DNA of 64,000 bases, from positions 1,612,001 to 1,676,000 of the forward strand of contig NC_019792.1 in the NCBI RefSeq assembly GCF_000230715.2. The letters are read 5' to 3'. This document shows, piece after piece, positions 51,470 through 60,258 of this stretch (position 1 is the stretch's first letter; each line of letters begins with the position of its first letter). The notes beneath the pieces were generated by a model, which saw only the letters and a program-made list of their open reading frames with translations, was not told where the DNA came from and did no database searches. The DNA is from Natronobacterium gregoryi SP2 (lineage in GTDB: Archaea > Halobacteriota > Halobacteria > Halobacteriales > Natrialbaceae). A program made the translations under genes and the position numbers.

Positions 51470-51714
51470 AGGTATCGTTCGTACAGCGGCACGAGCGCCG
51501 TCCAGAACAGGACGAAGACTGCACCGACGACGACGATGACGAGCCAGGGCGTCTCCGCCCCAGACGTCGGTTGTGCCGTCGCCGTCAGCGGCGACCCGCC
51601 GAGTAACACGAACGTCGCTGCAAACAGCAACAGGCAGACGACGACGCTGCCAACCTCGAGCGTCGTCGCGATAGGGTGTCGCCGGAACCGTGCGGCGAGA
51701 TTCGAGAGTGACAT
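51463..51714 (-). CDS. Small two-helix membrane protein
   Basis: 83 residues: basic N-terminus NLAARFRRHP, TM1 about 19-40 (VGSVVVCLLLFAATFVLL), a polar loop and TM2 about 55-75 (WLVIVVVGAVFVLFWTALV). Looks like the haloarchaeal small membrane proteins with no assigned role. Divergent towards the next repeat; its stop codon lies inside a TAGTAC repeat. Coding status rests on composition and membrane pattern only. Confidence 0.6.
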   Translation of the reverse strand: MSLSNLAARFRRHPIATTLEVGSVVVCLLLFAATFVLLGGSPLTATAQPTSGAETPWLVIVVVGAVFVLFWTALVPLYERYLY

Positions 51715-51772
51715 CGTAGTTCGTCACTCACACCGGTGCGACAAAACAGTCACGGGCGACGACTCGAGCGCT

Positions 51773-51856
51773 CAGACGGAGTGCTGTGAGTTATGGGCGG
51801 TGCAACCGCGCCCTGTCTTGGGTTGCAACGGTAAATCGTTACAGCAAACCGTATCA
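51773..51856. repeat. TGATACGG palindromic repeat, copy F
   Basis: TCAGACGGAGTGCTGTGAG ... ATCGTTACAGCAAACCGTATCA. Inner arms GGTGCAACCGC and a weaker GGGTTGCAACGG. Its last three bases are the TGA stop codon, on the minus strand, of the 63-residue membrane protein gene. Confidence 0.8.
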
Positions 51857-52045
51857 CTCGTCGACGACGGCGGCCTCGATTCGGGCCAGCGATCGCGCGA
51901 TGATGACGAGGACGTAACAGCCCACCAGCACCGTCAGCGCGATGATCGCGAGCAGCAGTTCGCCAGTGACCACGCCGTAGCCCGCAATGAAAAACGCCAG
52001 GAAGATGCCGGCTGCCAGTTCCAGATCTGCGTTCGAGTCGCCCAT
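51854..52045 (-). CDS. Small two-helix membrane protein
   Basis: 63 residues: short acidic start MGDSNADLE, TM1 about 10-32 (AAGIFLAFFIAGYGVVTG) and TM2 about 34-56 (IIALTVLVGCYVLVIIARS). No family recognised beyond haloarchaeal small membrane proteins. It follows the HIT gene by 70 bp on the same strand and may be co-transcribed. The TGA stop is part of repeat F. Confidence 0.65.
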   Translation of the reverse strand: MGDSNADLELAAGIFLAFFIAGYGVVTGELLLAIIALTVLVGCYVLVIIARSLARIEAAVVDE

Positions 52046-52115
52046 AGCCGTGACTGTCACCCTCGCAAAATAGTGCTATCGATTCCTGCGGGGTCGCGGA
52101 CCGAGAAACGTCTTC

Positions 52116-52535
52116 TCAGGCTCGAGACTCGATATCTTCGGCGATCTCGTCGAGTTCGTCGTCCTCGAGGTCGGGCGTCTCGCCTGCGACGGCGTGGATG
52201 GGGCCGCCGCCGTCGCCCTCGAACCGGGGGACGATGTGGCAGTGGACGTGCGGGACCTCCTGGCCGGCCGCCTCGCCGTTGTTGAACGCGACGGTCGAGG
52301 CGTCGGCGTCGACGGCGTCCTCGACGGCGGGGACCAGCCGGTGAATCGTGTCGTAGAGGTCGTCGGCGACATCCTCGGGGATGTCGTTCAGCCGTTCGTA
52401 CTCGTCTTTGGGGACGACCAGCGTGTGCCCGGGCGCGAGTGGATTCGCGTCCAGGAACGCCAGCGTAGTCTCGTCTTCGTACACGACGCGTGCGGGAATC
52501 TCGCCCTCGACGATCTGGCTGAAGATCGTACTCAT
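52116..52535 (-). CDS. HIT family nucleotide hydrolase/transferase
   Basis: 139 residues with the histidine-triad motif HVHCHIV (about 96-102), the start TIFSQIVEGEIPARVVYEDE and LVVPKDEYERLNDIP. Probably a nucleotide phosphoramidase or Ap4A-type hydrolase. One of the triad residues is Cys/His as in the HxHxH form. Gly-rich acidic tail. Single or first gene of a short leftward operon. Confidence 0.92.
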   Translation of the reverse strand: MSTIFSQIVEGEIPARVVYEDETTLAFLDANPLAPGHTLVVPKDEYERLNDIPEDVADDLYDTIHRLVPAVEDAVDADASTVAFNNGEAAGQEVPHVHCHIVPRFEGDGGGPIHAVAGETPDLEDDELDEIAEDIESRA

Positions 52536-52697
52536 ACGCGAACATCTGTCGGCTCGTGGTAAGAAGGTTACCCGCCGAGGTCGTCCATCTGGGGGGTTTC
52601 CGCGGATTCCCTGGTTTCGGGCAGCTTCATTGGAGTCGAGGGCGTTTAGTCCGGGCGGTTCGCTGGCGTGTGGTGTTCAGGAGAGCGCAAAGGGGAT

Positions 52698-52706
52698 AAG
52701 TTTACC
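52698..52706 (+). promoter_or_regulatory. TATA element of the 76-residue membrane protein gene
   Basis: AGTTTACCT in GGGGATAAGTTTACC, about 26-34 bp before the ATG at 52732. Confidence 0.45.
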
Positions 52707-52731
52707 TTGTCTCGGTGGCTTCGATTTGATA

Positions 52732-52962
52732 ATGTCGTCAGAACTGCTCGCCGAATCGCTATCGATGCTGCTCTACACTGTCGCTGCGGCCGTTCTCACG
52801 GTTGGTGGAGTTCTCGCCGAAGGAGCGAGTCTCCAGCATCTCGGTTCCGGTGAACTGGCTGTCGGACTGTGGCTCGCTGCAATCGGGGCCGTCATGCTCT
52901 ACGCTGGCATCTACGGCATTGCCTACAAGAAACTGCTCGCGTCGATCCTGGCGCGCTCGTAA
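52732..52962 (+). CDS. Small two-helix membrane protein
   Basis: 76 residues. Helix 1 at about 8-28 (SMLLYTVAAAVLTVGGVLA), a loop with SLQHLGSGEL, helix 2 at about 42-64 (VGLWLAAIGAVMLYAGIYGIA) and a basic end KKLLASILARS. It looks like a conserved haloarchaeal small membrane protein; I cannot name a function. Own promoter. Confidence 0.72.
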   Translation: MSSELLAESLSMLLYTVAAAVLTVGGVLAEGASLQHLGSGELAVGLWLAAIGAVMLYAGIYGIAYKKLLASILARS

Positions 52963-53039
52963 TTTTTCGGCCCAGGTCGGGAGTCAGCCGTCGGTCGGAA
53001 CTGCCTCTCTCTGGACCTGCTTTCGTTGCGTCTAACGTG

Positions 53040-53578
53040 GTCGGACCGTCTTCGTCGCGAGTACCGGCGTCTCCGCAGTTGCACTGGCGCTCGTCGTCAC
53101 GGCGGGCTCTACCGGCAGCCTGTGCGGTGCGACGGTCCTGTTTGGCTTCACGACTGCGCTCTACGGCGTCACGCGGTTTAGGCCTCTCTCGCGTATTCAC
53201 TCGGCGCGTGGCGGGACGACGATCGGGGACGATGGGTGCGGGTGACTTCGGTAACGCGGTGGTCTCGCCGATCACCGTCGCGACGCTTGCGCTTCCGTTT
53301 GTCGAGAGGGTCGCCGGCCTCGTCGCCGTTACCGCCGTCACGAGCAGCGTCCTCTGTTACTCGCCGATCACTCTAACCTCCCTCACTGCGTCTTTTCCGG
53401 ACGACGTTCGAGGGACCGGCCTCAGTTCCGTCCGGACGGGGTACATGTTGATCGGGGCCGGGGAGTCCGACGGTCGTGGGCACGCTCGCCAACGCCGACT
53501 ACTTCGACGAAGCGTTTTCTTGCTGTCTGCGGTTGCAGCCGTCGCGGTCGTCTCTCGTTGTTCCTTCCCGAGGAGTAG
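53040..53578 (+). pseudogene. MFS transporter remnant (C-terminal part, multiple frameshifts)
   Basis: Pieces of a major-facilitator C-terminal half in changing frames: ASTGVSAVALALVVTAG (53050 on), then ITVATLALPFVERVAGLV, SLTASFPDDVRGTGLSSVRT and GYMLIGAG in a second frame (to about 53460), then PTVVGTLANADYFDEAF in another frame, and FLLSAVAAVAVVS with LFLPEE and stop at 53576-53578 after two more shifts. The order matches TM8-TM12 of haloarchaeal MFS proteins. No N-terminal half is present. Nothing here can be expressed as one protein. Confidence 0.75.
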
Positions 53579-53692
53579 TAAACTGGGAGTCGGCTCGATC
53601 CGGTGTGGTACCACCGGATTGGCAGTTCGTCCGACGTATCGGGGAGCACACGGACCGATTCTCCTTTAGTCTCGGAGCGAATCACGTGACCT

Positions 53693-56600
53693 ATGAGCAG
53701 GTTCGACGATGTCGACGACCAGTACGACCCACACGACCTAGAGCAGCGGGTCTTCGATTACTGGGACGACGTCGACGCCTACGAGCAGACGGTCGAGCAC
53801 CGATCCGACGGTGAATCGTTCTTCTTCGTGGACGGGCCGCCGTACACCTCCGGCTCGGCACACATGGGGACCACCTGGAACAAGACCCTGAAAGACGTCT
53901 ACCTCCGCTTTTTCCGAATGCAGGGGTACGACGTCACCGACCGACCGGGATACGACATGCACGGACTCCCCATCGAGACCCGCGTCGAGGAGCGTCTCGG
54001 GTTCGAGAACAAGAAAGACATCGAAGAGTTCGGCGAGGAGAACTTCATCCAGGAGTGCAAAGAGTACGCCGAGGAGCAACTCGAGGGGCTGCAGGCGGAC
54101 TTCCAGGACTTCGGCGTCTGGATGGACTGGGACGACCCGTACAAGACGGTCCGTCCGGAGTACATGGAAGCGGCCTGGTGGGGCTTCGCGAAGGCCGCCG
54201 AGCGCGGCCTCGTCGAGAAAGGGAACCGCTCGATCTCGCAGTGTCCGCGGTGTGAGACGGCGATCGCGAACAACGAGGTCGAGTACGACGACGTCGAGGA
54301 CCCCTCGGTCTACGTCAAATTCGACCTGAAGGACCGAGACGGGAAGATCGTCATCTGGACGACCACGCCCTGGACGATCCCGGCGAACACCTTCGTCGCC
54401 GTCGACGAGGAGGGTGACTACGTCGGCGTTCGCGCCGAAAAGGACGGCGAGGAAGAGCTACTCTACGTCGCCGAAGCCAAACACGAGGCGGTCCTGAAGG
54501 AGGGCCGCTACGAGGACTACGAAACCGTCGAGGAGCTTTCGGGCGAGGAGCTGATCGGCTGGTCCTACGAGCATCCGCTGGCCGACCAGGTCCCCGAACA
54601 CCCAGATCACGAGGGCGCAGGCGAGGTCTACGCCGCCGACTACGTCGACACGAGTGGCGACGGCACGGGGCTCGTCCACTCCGCGCCGGGCCACGGTGAG
54701 GAGGACTTCGAGCGCGGCCACGAACTCGGGTTCCCGATCTTCTGTCCCGTCGACGGCGACGGCGTCTACACCGACGAGGCCGGCACGTACGAGGGGCAGT
54801 TCGTCAAAGACGCCGACGACGAGATCATCGCCGATCTCGAGGACGAAGGAGCATTGCTCGCCTCCGGCACCGTCCACCACAGCTACGGACACTGCTGGCG
54901 CTGTGATACGGGAATCGTCCAGATCGTCACCGACCAGTGGTTCATCACGATCACCGACGTCAAGGACGAACTCCTCGCAAACATCGAGGACAGTCAGTGG
55001 CACCCCGACTGGGCCCGGGACAACCGCTTCCGCGATTTCGTCGAGGAGGCACCCGACTGGAACGCCTCACGACAGCGCTACTGGGGGATTCCACTCCCCG
55101 TGTGGACACCGGAAGATAGGGACGACGACGAGGATCGCATCGTCATCACCGACCGCGAGGAACTCGCCGAGCGAGTCGACCAGGAGATCGATCCCGAGAC
55201 CGTCGACCTCCACAAGGACACCGTCGACGAGCTGACGATCACCGAAGACGAGACCACCTACACTCGTGTCCCCGACGTGTTCGACGTCTGGCTCGACTCT
55301 TCGGTGGCGTCGTGGGGGACGCTGGACTACCCCGAGGACGACAGCCGGTTCGACGAGCTCTGGCCAGCCGACTTCATCGTCGAAGCCCACGACCAGACCC
55401 GTGGCTGGTTCTGGTCGCAACTCTCGATGGGGTCCGCCGCACTCGGCGACATCCCCTACGAGGAGGTCCTGATGCACGGCCACGCGTTGATGCCAGATGG
55501 CCGCGCGATGAGCAAGTCCAAGGACATCCTGATCGACCCCCACGAAGCCATCGACCGTCACGGCCGGGACGTCATGCGGCTGTTCCTGCTGTCGAACAAT
55601 CCGCAAGGCGACGACATGCGTTTCGACTGGGACGGGATGCAGACGATGGAGGACCACCTCCGGACGCTGTGGAACGTCTTCCGGTTCCCGCTGCCGTACA
55701 TGCGACTGGACGACTTCGATCCGCAAACGACCAGCTTAGCGGACGTCGACGACGATCTCGAGCTCGTCGACGAGTGGGTGCTCGCCCGCCTCCAGTCCAC
55801 CAAAGCCGAGATGACCGACCACTTCGAGGACCGTCGCCAGGACAAAGCCGTCGACGCCCTCCTCGAGTTCGTCGTCGAGGATGTCTCGCGGTTCTACGTC
55901 CAGGCCGTCCGCGAACGGATGTGGGAGGAAGAAGACAGCGCCTCCAAGGAGGCCGCCTACGCGACGCTCTACCGCGTGCTGCGGGAGACGGTCGCCTTGC
56001 TCGCCCCCTACGCGCCGTTCATCTCCGAGGAGATCTACGGCACGCTCACCGGCGACGCCGAACACGACACGGTCCACATGTGTGACTGGCCCGAACTCGA
56101 CGAGTACTGGGTCGACGAACAGCTCGAGGAAGACGTCGCCTATCTCCGCGCGATCGAGGAAGCCGGCGCGAACGCCCGCCAGCAGGCCGGTCGTAAGCTT
56201 CGCTGGCCCGTGCCGCGAGTCGTCGTGGCGGCCGACGACGACCGCGTCGCCGAGGCCGTAGAGCGTCACACCGGCTTGCTCGAGGATCGACTCAACGCCC
56301 GCGAGATCGAACTCGTCTCCGCCGAGGAACGCTGGGAGGAACTCCAGTACAGCGCCGAGGCCGACATGAGCGAACTCGGCCCCGCCTTCGGCGACCGCGC
56401 CGGACAGGTGATGAACGCGCTCAACGAGGCTCGCATCGACGACCCAGACCTCGAGTCCCTCGAGGAGGCCGTCGAGGACGTGCTCGAGGCCGACGAGTCG
56501 ATCGAGAAGTCGATGGTCTCGTTCGTCACGGAGACGCCGGACGACATCGCTGGCACTGCATTCGGGCTGAACGGCGACGATCGGGGCGTCGTCTACGTCG

Positions 56601-56905
56601 ACGCCTCACTGACCGAGAACATCGAGAGCGAGGGTTACGCCCGCGAGGTCATCCGACGCGTCCAGGAGATGCGCAAGGATCTCGAACTCGACGTCGAGGA
56701 ACGGATCGCGCTGGACCTCGCAATCGACGACGACCGCGTCGCCGAGCTGGTCGACGACCGCGAGGACCTGATCCGCGAGGAGGTTCGCGCCGACGAACTC
56801 CGAGCAGTCGAGGACGGTGACGGCCACCGCAAGGAGTGGGACGTCGAGGGCGTGACGATGGAGATTGCAGTCGAACCGCTGGCGGCTGCGGAAGCGTCGG
56901 ACTAG
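53693..56905 (+). CDS. ileS: Isoleucyl-tRNA synthetase
   Basis: Class I synthetase that charges tRNA-Ile and edits Val. 1070 residues: HIGH motif variant SAHMGTTWNK (about residue 49), editing domain (about 180-400, with the WTTTPWTIP entry), KMSKS variant AMSKSKD (about 604-610), anticodon-binding helices, and the archaeal/eukaryal-type C-terminal domain rich in Glu/Asp. No separate zinc finger at the end. Single gene. Confidence 0.97.
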   Translation: MSRFDDVDDQYDPHDLEQRVFDYWDDVDAYEQTVEHRSDGESFFFVDGPPYTSGSAHMGTTWNKTLKDVYLRFFRMQGYDVTDRPGYDMHGLPIETRVEERLGFENKKDIEEFGEENFIQECKEYAEEQLEGLQADFQDFGVWMDWDDPYKTVRPEYMEAAWWGFAKAAERGLVEKGNRSISQCPRCETAIANNEVEYDDVEDPSVYVKFDLKDRDGKIVIWTTTPWTIPANTFVAVDEEGDYVGVRAEKDGEEELLYVAEAKHEAVLKEGRYEDYETVEELSGEELIGWSYEHPLADQVPEHPDHEGAGEVYAADYVDTSGDGTGLVHSAPGHGEEDFERGHELGFPIFCPVDGDGVYTDEAGTYEGQFVKDADDEIIADLEDEGALLASGTVHHSYGHCWRCDTGIVQIVTDQWFITITDVKDELLANIEDSQWHPDWARDNRFRDFVEEAPDWNASRQRYWGIPLPVWTPEDRDDDEDRIVITDREELAERVDQEIDPETVDLHKDTVDELTITEDETTYTRVPDVFDVWLDSSVASWGTLDYPEDDSRFDELWPADFIVEAHDQTRGWFWSQLSMGSAALGDIPYEEVLMHGHALMPDGRAMSKSKDILIDPHEAIDRHGRDVMRLFLLSNNPQGDDMRFDWDGMQTMEDHLRTLWNVFRFPLPYMRLDDFDPQTTSLADVDDDLELVDEWVLARLQSTKAEMTDHFEDRRQDKAVDALLEFVVEDVSRFYVQAVRERMWEEEDSASKEAAYATLYRVLRETVALLAPYAPFISEEIYGTLTGDAEHDTVHMCDWPELDEYWVDEQLEEDVAYLRAIEEAGANARQQAGRKLRWPVPRVVVAADDDRVAEAVERHTGLLEDRLNAREIELVSAEERWEELQYSAEADMSELGPAFGDRAGQVMNALNEARIDDPDLESLEEAVEDVLEADESIEKSMVSFVTETPDDIAGTAFGLNGDDRGVVYVDASLTENIESEGYAREVIRRVQEMRKDLELDVEERIALDLAIDDDRVAELVDDREDLIREEVRADELRAVEDGDGHRKEWDVEGVTMEIAVEPLAAAEASD

Positions 56906-56975
56906 TCGCTGCGGGGCGTCGCTCGACTTCTGCTGTTTGGCTATAGTTTAGTGATTCTAGCGAGAGGAGGCGCGT

Positions 56976-57419
56976 ATGGACGACGGACTCGGATCGTTCT
57001 TCGAGATGCTGATGGCGATTACCGCCACCGCAACACTTCCGCTGGGCATCCTTGCGGCGGTCTTCTCGGGGTTTCCTGCAGCGACGGCCGTCTTCGTGAT
57101 CGGCTGGCTGCTGCTGGTGCCGATCTTCGCGATCACCTCGGAGTACCTCGGATCGTCTTGTCGGGAGGGAGACGGCGTACCGTGGGTTCGCGAAAGAGTG
57201 ACGAGCCACTCGAGCGAGTCGTCCACTGCCGACGAGCGGACGGCGGACGAGGACCCGCTCGAGACGCTCCGCGACCGGTACGCTCGCGGGGAGATCGACG
57301 ACCGCGAGTTCGAACGGCGACTCGAGCGACTGATTGCGACGGAGGAGGTTCCGGAGGCAGCGGTCGGTGACCGTGACGAGCGGTCGGGCTCGGGTGACCG
57401 GGAGCGACTGCGGGAGTGA
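56976..57419 (+). CDS. Membrane protein with C-terminal SHOCT domain
   Basis: 147 residues: two hydrophobic helices at about 10-32 and 34-58, an acidic linker, then the SHOCT helix pair DPLETLRDRYARGEID / REFERRLERL (about 93-122), and a charged tail. SHOCT parts are thought to mediate oligomerisation; the rest has no known function. Common in haloarchaea. No operon partner. Confidence 0.82.
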   Translation: MDDGLGSFFEMLMAITATATLPLGILAAVFSGFPAATAVFVIGWLLLVPIFAITSEYLGSSCREGDGVPWVRERVTSHSSESSTADERTADEDPLETLRDRYARGEIDDREFERRLERLIATEEVPEAAVGDRDERSGSGDRERLRE

Positions 57420-57522
57420 CTCGAGGAGCGTTGGTGGCTGTCGAAGGAGAAATCGCCGTGTCGATTCTCTCTCGGGTACGATCACCACAAGAATATTGAT
57501 TGTCAACTTCGAGTATACGCTC

Positions 57523-59607
57523 GTGTGCTATCGGGTCGTCGTCGTCGCTCTTTTACTCGTTGCGTCGCTTCCCGTCGGTATCGCTGGTGCCGTCGGTAGC
57601 GGTTCGGTCGCCGCCAGCGAAAGACCGGAACAGATCGACAGCGGTGTCTCAGTCGAGAGGTCCGTCTCTGGGATCGATCGTTCGGACCGGTTCGCGATTC
57701 CTTCGAGCGACGTCCTCCAGCGGACGACGACTCTCCGACACCTCCCCGACGACCCCGGGGAGTTCGAGGCCGAGATGACTTTCGAGGTGCCCGACGCCGT
57801 CACCGAACTCGAGGTCGACCTCGAGTCCGAGGCCACCGTCCGGTCGACCGACGGACTCGAGGCGACCGGCGATGGGGTCTACGAGTGGACGGAATCGACC
57901 GACGAGCCGTCGATGGTGCTGACGGTGCCTGCGAACCGAACTGGGGACGAGCGACACCAGCAGGCCGCAGTGAGAAACGCCAGCGGCGGGGACGCCGGCT
58001 ACACCTTCGTCGATACTGGCGAGTGGGGGGTCGTCCAGGTTCCCCAGGCGAGTCTCTCTTGGCGGGAGACCGAGTCCGTCGGCTTCGAGTCGACGGCGGC
58101 CGTCGACGGCCCCGGCGCGACCGGCGGCGATATCGCCGTCTTCGGCGAGGTGACCGAACACGAACGAGCAGTCGACAGCGAGCGCCACCGGTTGGTCGTC
58201 CCCGAGGCGGCCGACCTGGACGAAGAGCCCGACGACGTGCTCGAGACGCTCGCAGCCGGCAGTGACGCCCTCTCGGTCGGCGAACGTCCCGACGAACTGT
58301 TCGTCGTCGCGGCTCCGACAGACGCCGAGTGGGGGCCACGCGGACTCCAGTACGGCGACGGTGATGTCTGGGTCCGCGCCGACGCCAGCCTCGCCGAACC
58401 CGACAACGTCTGGCTCCACGAGTACGTCCACGCTCGCCAGGCGTTTGCGGGCCCACAGGACGGCACTGCGACCGAAACCGAGTGGCTGATCGAGGCCCAG
58501 GCCGAGTACTACGCCGCCCTGATCGCCCTCGAGAAGGGCTTGATCGAGTTCGACGGGTTCCAGCGATTCCTCGAGCGTGGCGAGCAATCGCCTTACGCCG
58601 CCGGCGTTCTCGCCGAACCGGAGAGCTGGGACGCCGAGACCGACTACGTGAAAGGGCCGCTGGTCTACGGCGAACTCGACCGCCAGCTCCGGCTCGAGAC
58701 CGACGGCGATCGGATGCTCGAGGACGTCTTTCGTGAACTCAACGCCCGGTCTGACAAGGGGACGGTGACAGCGGTGGACTTCCTCGAGGCGGTCGAGAAC
58801 GCGGGCGGCACGGCGGTCAAGGAACGCGCCGAACGCTACACGCGAACGAAGGCCGTGCCGTCGGTGTGGGAGCGATCCGAACACGAAGTGGCGTTCGACC
58901 AGCCGGTCGCGACCGTGGAGTACGGATTCGGTGCGGAGCCGATCGAAGTCGAGGACGACTCCTGGGAGCGGTGGGAACGCGACGACGAGACGGTTACCGC
59001 CGTTCCAGTCGGTGAACCGGTCACTGTCCCCGTCGACGTCGAGAATGCCGGTGACTGGAACGGTACCTACGACGCCACGCTACACGTCGACGGGTCGGTC
59101 GTCGACCACGTCGAGGGCTTTCTCGCAGCCGGCGACCGGACGACGGAGCGACTCGAGTGGACGCCGACCGAGCAGGGCGTCTCCGAACTCCGCGTCGGCG
59201 ACGAGACGGCGACTGCGTTCGCCCGCGGCCCCTCGAGCGTCACCGTCACCGACCTCGACGTCGAACCCGAAGACGCCGACCCCGGCGAGTCGGTGACGGC
59301 GACGGCGACGGTCGAAGCCGCAACCGATCGTCCCGGCGCGGCGGTGCTCGAGGTCCGTACGCCCGAGGGCGTCGCCGCCGAAGAACCCGTCCTGGTCCGG
59401 CCCGGGGAGACTGCGACGCTCGAGTCCGACGTCGCGTTCGACGACGATGGATACTACGAGGTGGCCGTCGCCGATCGAACGACGACGGTCTCGGTTGGCG
59501 GGCTGCCGGCGGCCGAACTCGAGGACGTCCCCGGTTTTGGCGCAGTCGCTACAGTCATCGTACTGCTGGTCGTGACGGCGTTCGCAGCGCGTCGCCGCGA
59601 AGACTAA
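57523..59607 (+). CDS. Surface-anchored gluzincin-type metalloprotease with PGF-CTERM sorting signal
   Basis: 694 residues from GTG 57523 (TTG 57496 is an alternative). Signal peptide CYRVVVVALLLVASLPVGIA, then a beta-rich domain (about 60-190), the zinc motif HEYVH (about 298-302) in WLHEYVHARQ with a downstream Glu in EWLIEAQAEYY (about 324) as in gluzincins, a helical part, two CARDB-like Ig domains (about 480-660), and a C-terminal PGF (about 669) followed by a membrane helix and ARRRED. PGF-CTERM proteins are cut by archaeosortase A and lipid-anchored to the S-layer side. Function: extracellular protease, inferred. Possible promoter AATATT about 27 bp before the GTG. Confidence 0.83.
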   Translation: MCYRVVVVALLLVASLPVGIAGAVGSGSVAASERPEQIDSGVSVERSVSGIDRSDRFAIPSSDVLQRTTTLRHLPDDPGEFEAEMTFEVPDAVTELEVDLESEATVRSTDGLEATGDGVYEWTESTDEPSMVLTVPANRTGDERHQQAAVRNASGGDAGYTFVDTGEWGVVQVPQASLSWRETESVGFESTAAVDGPGATGGDIAVFGEVTEHERAVDSERHRLVVPEAADLDEEPDDVLETLAAGSDALSVGERPDELFVVAAPTDAEWGPRGLQYGDGDVWVRADASLAEPDNVWLHEYVHARQAFAGPQDGTATETEWLIEAQAEYYAALIALEKGLIEFDGFQRFLERGEQSPYAAGVLAEPESWDAETDYVKGPLVYGELDRQLRLETDGDRMLEDVFRELNARSDKGTVTAVDFLEAVENAGGTAVKERAERYTRTKAVPSVWERSEHEVAFDQPVATVEYGFGAEPIEVEDDSWERWERDDETVTAVPVGEPVTVPVDVENAGDWNGTYDATLHVDGSVVDHVEGFLAAGDRTTERLEWTPTEQGVSELRVGDETATAFARGPSSVTVTDLDVEPEDADPGESVTATATVEAATDRPGAAVLEVRTPEGVAAEEPVLVRPGETATLESDVAFDDDGYYEVAVADRTTTVSVGGLPAAELEDVPGFGAVATVIVLLVVTAFAARRRED

Positions 59608-59608
59608 C

Positions 59609-60142
59609 TCACTCGAGCGAGATCCGGAACCGGCACGCGTCCGCACCGTCGTGGACACACGCCGTCTCCTCGACGGTGGCAGTGATATCGAACTCGGCAG
59701 AGTCCGTCCAGAACCCCCTGTGCGAGCGAGCAGTCGCCCCGCTCGGAGCGGTACGTGACGACGACTGTCTCCCCTGCTTCGGCGAGTCGTCCCGAGATGT
59801 CGGGTGGCGAGACGCCGTCGGAGTCCCGCCTCGATATCGGCGGTTATCGTCCCGAGTTCGAGAAGGAGGGTGAGAAATCCCACGTCGTCGACGTAAGCGT
59901 CGAACGTGGGCAGCAATTCCGGGGCGAGTCGCCGACCGAAAGCGCGTTCGATCTGTCTTCTAGACTGGGTGGCGAGGCTCGAGAGAGTGGCGAGAAGCGC
60001 CTCGAGTTTCTCGTCGTCGTACCGTGAGACCGACAGGTAAAGCGTCGTCTCGACGTCGGCTCGACCGAGAACTGCATCCCAGGCGTCACGGCCAGCGTTC
60101 TCGGCGACGGACCTCGAGCGTCTTGGAGACGATTCCGTGCAT
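59609..60142 (-). pseudogene. Heme-NO-binding (HNOB/H-NOX-like) domain gene, frameshifted
   Basis: Starts MHGIVSKTLE at 60142, the family's start with the usual His-Gly. The frame shifts near 60110, after which NAGRDAWDAVLGRADVETTLY and LSVSRYDDEKLEALL, RQIERAFGRRLAPELLPTFD follow. About 59780 the frame changes again (VVVTYRSERGDCSLAQGVLDG), then a third change gives the V4R-like end FDITATVEETACVHDGADAC and the stop at 59609. The order matches a roughly 180-residue HNOB protein. At least three frameshifts make it non-functional. Such proteins bind heme and NO/O2 and are often linked to signalling proteins. Confidence 0.72.
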
Positions 60143-60258
60143 CGGTTCGGCGATTCGACCGCTCGAGCGTCGACTGTGCCGACCCGGACCCTCGTCGGTC
60201 GGTATCGCCTACGTGTCGCCGACGGCTACTTACTCGTTGTAGCCCCCTGTCCGCCGAG

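Noticed and set aside
57334-57522. N-terminal extension of the surface protease to 57334
   Set aside because: It overlaps the SHOCT gene and removes the signal peptide from the N-terminus; GTG 57523 gives a proper signal peptide.
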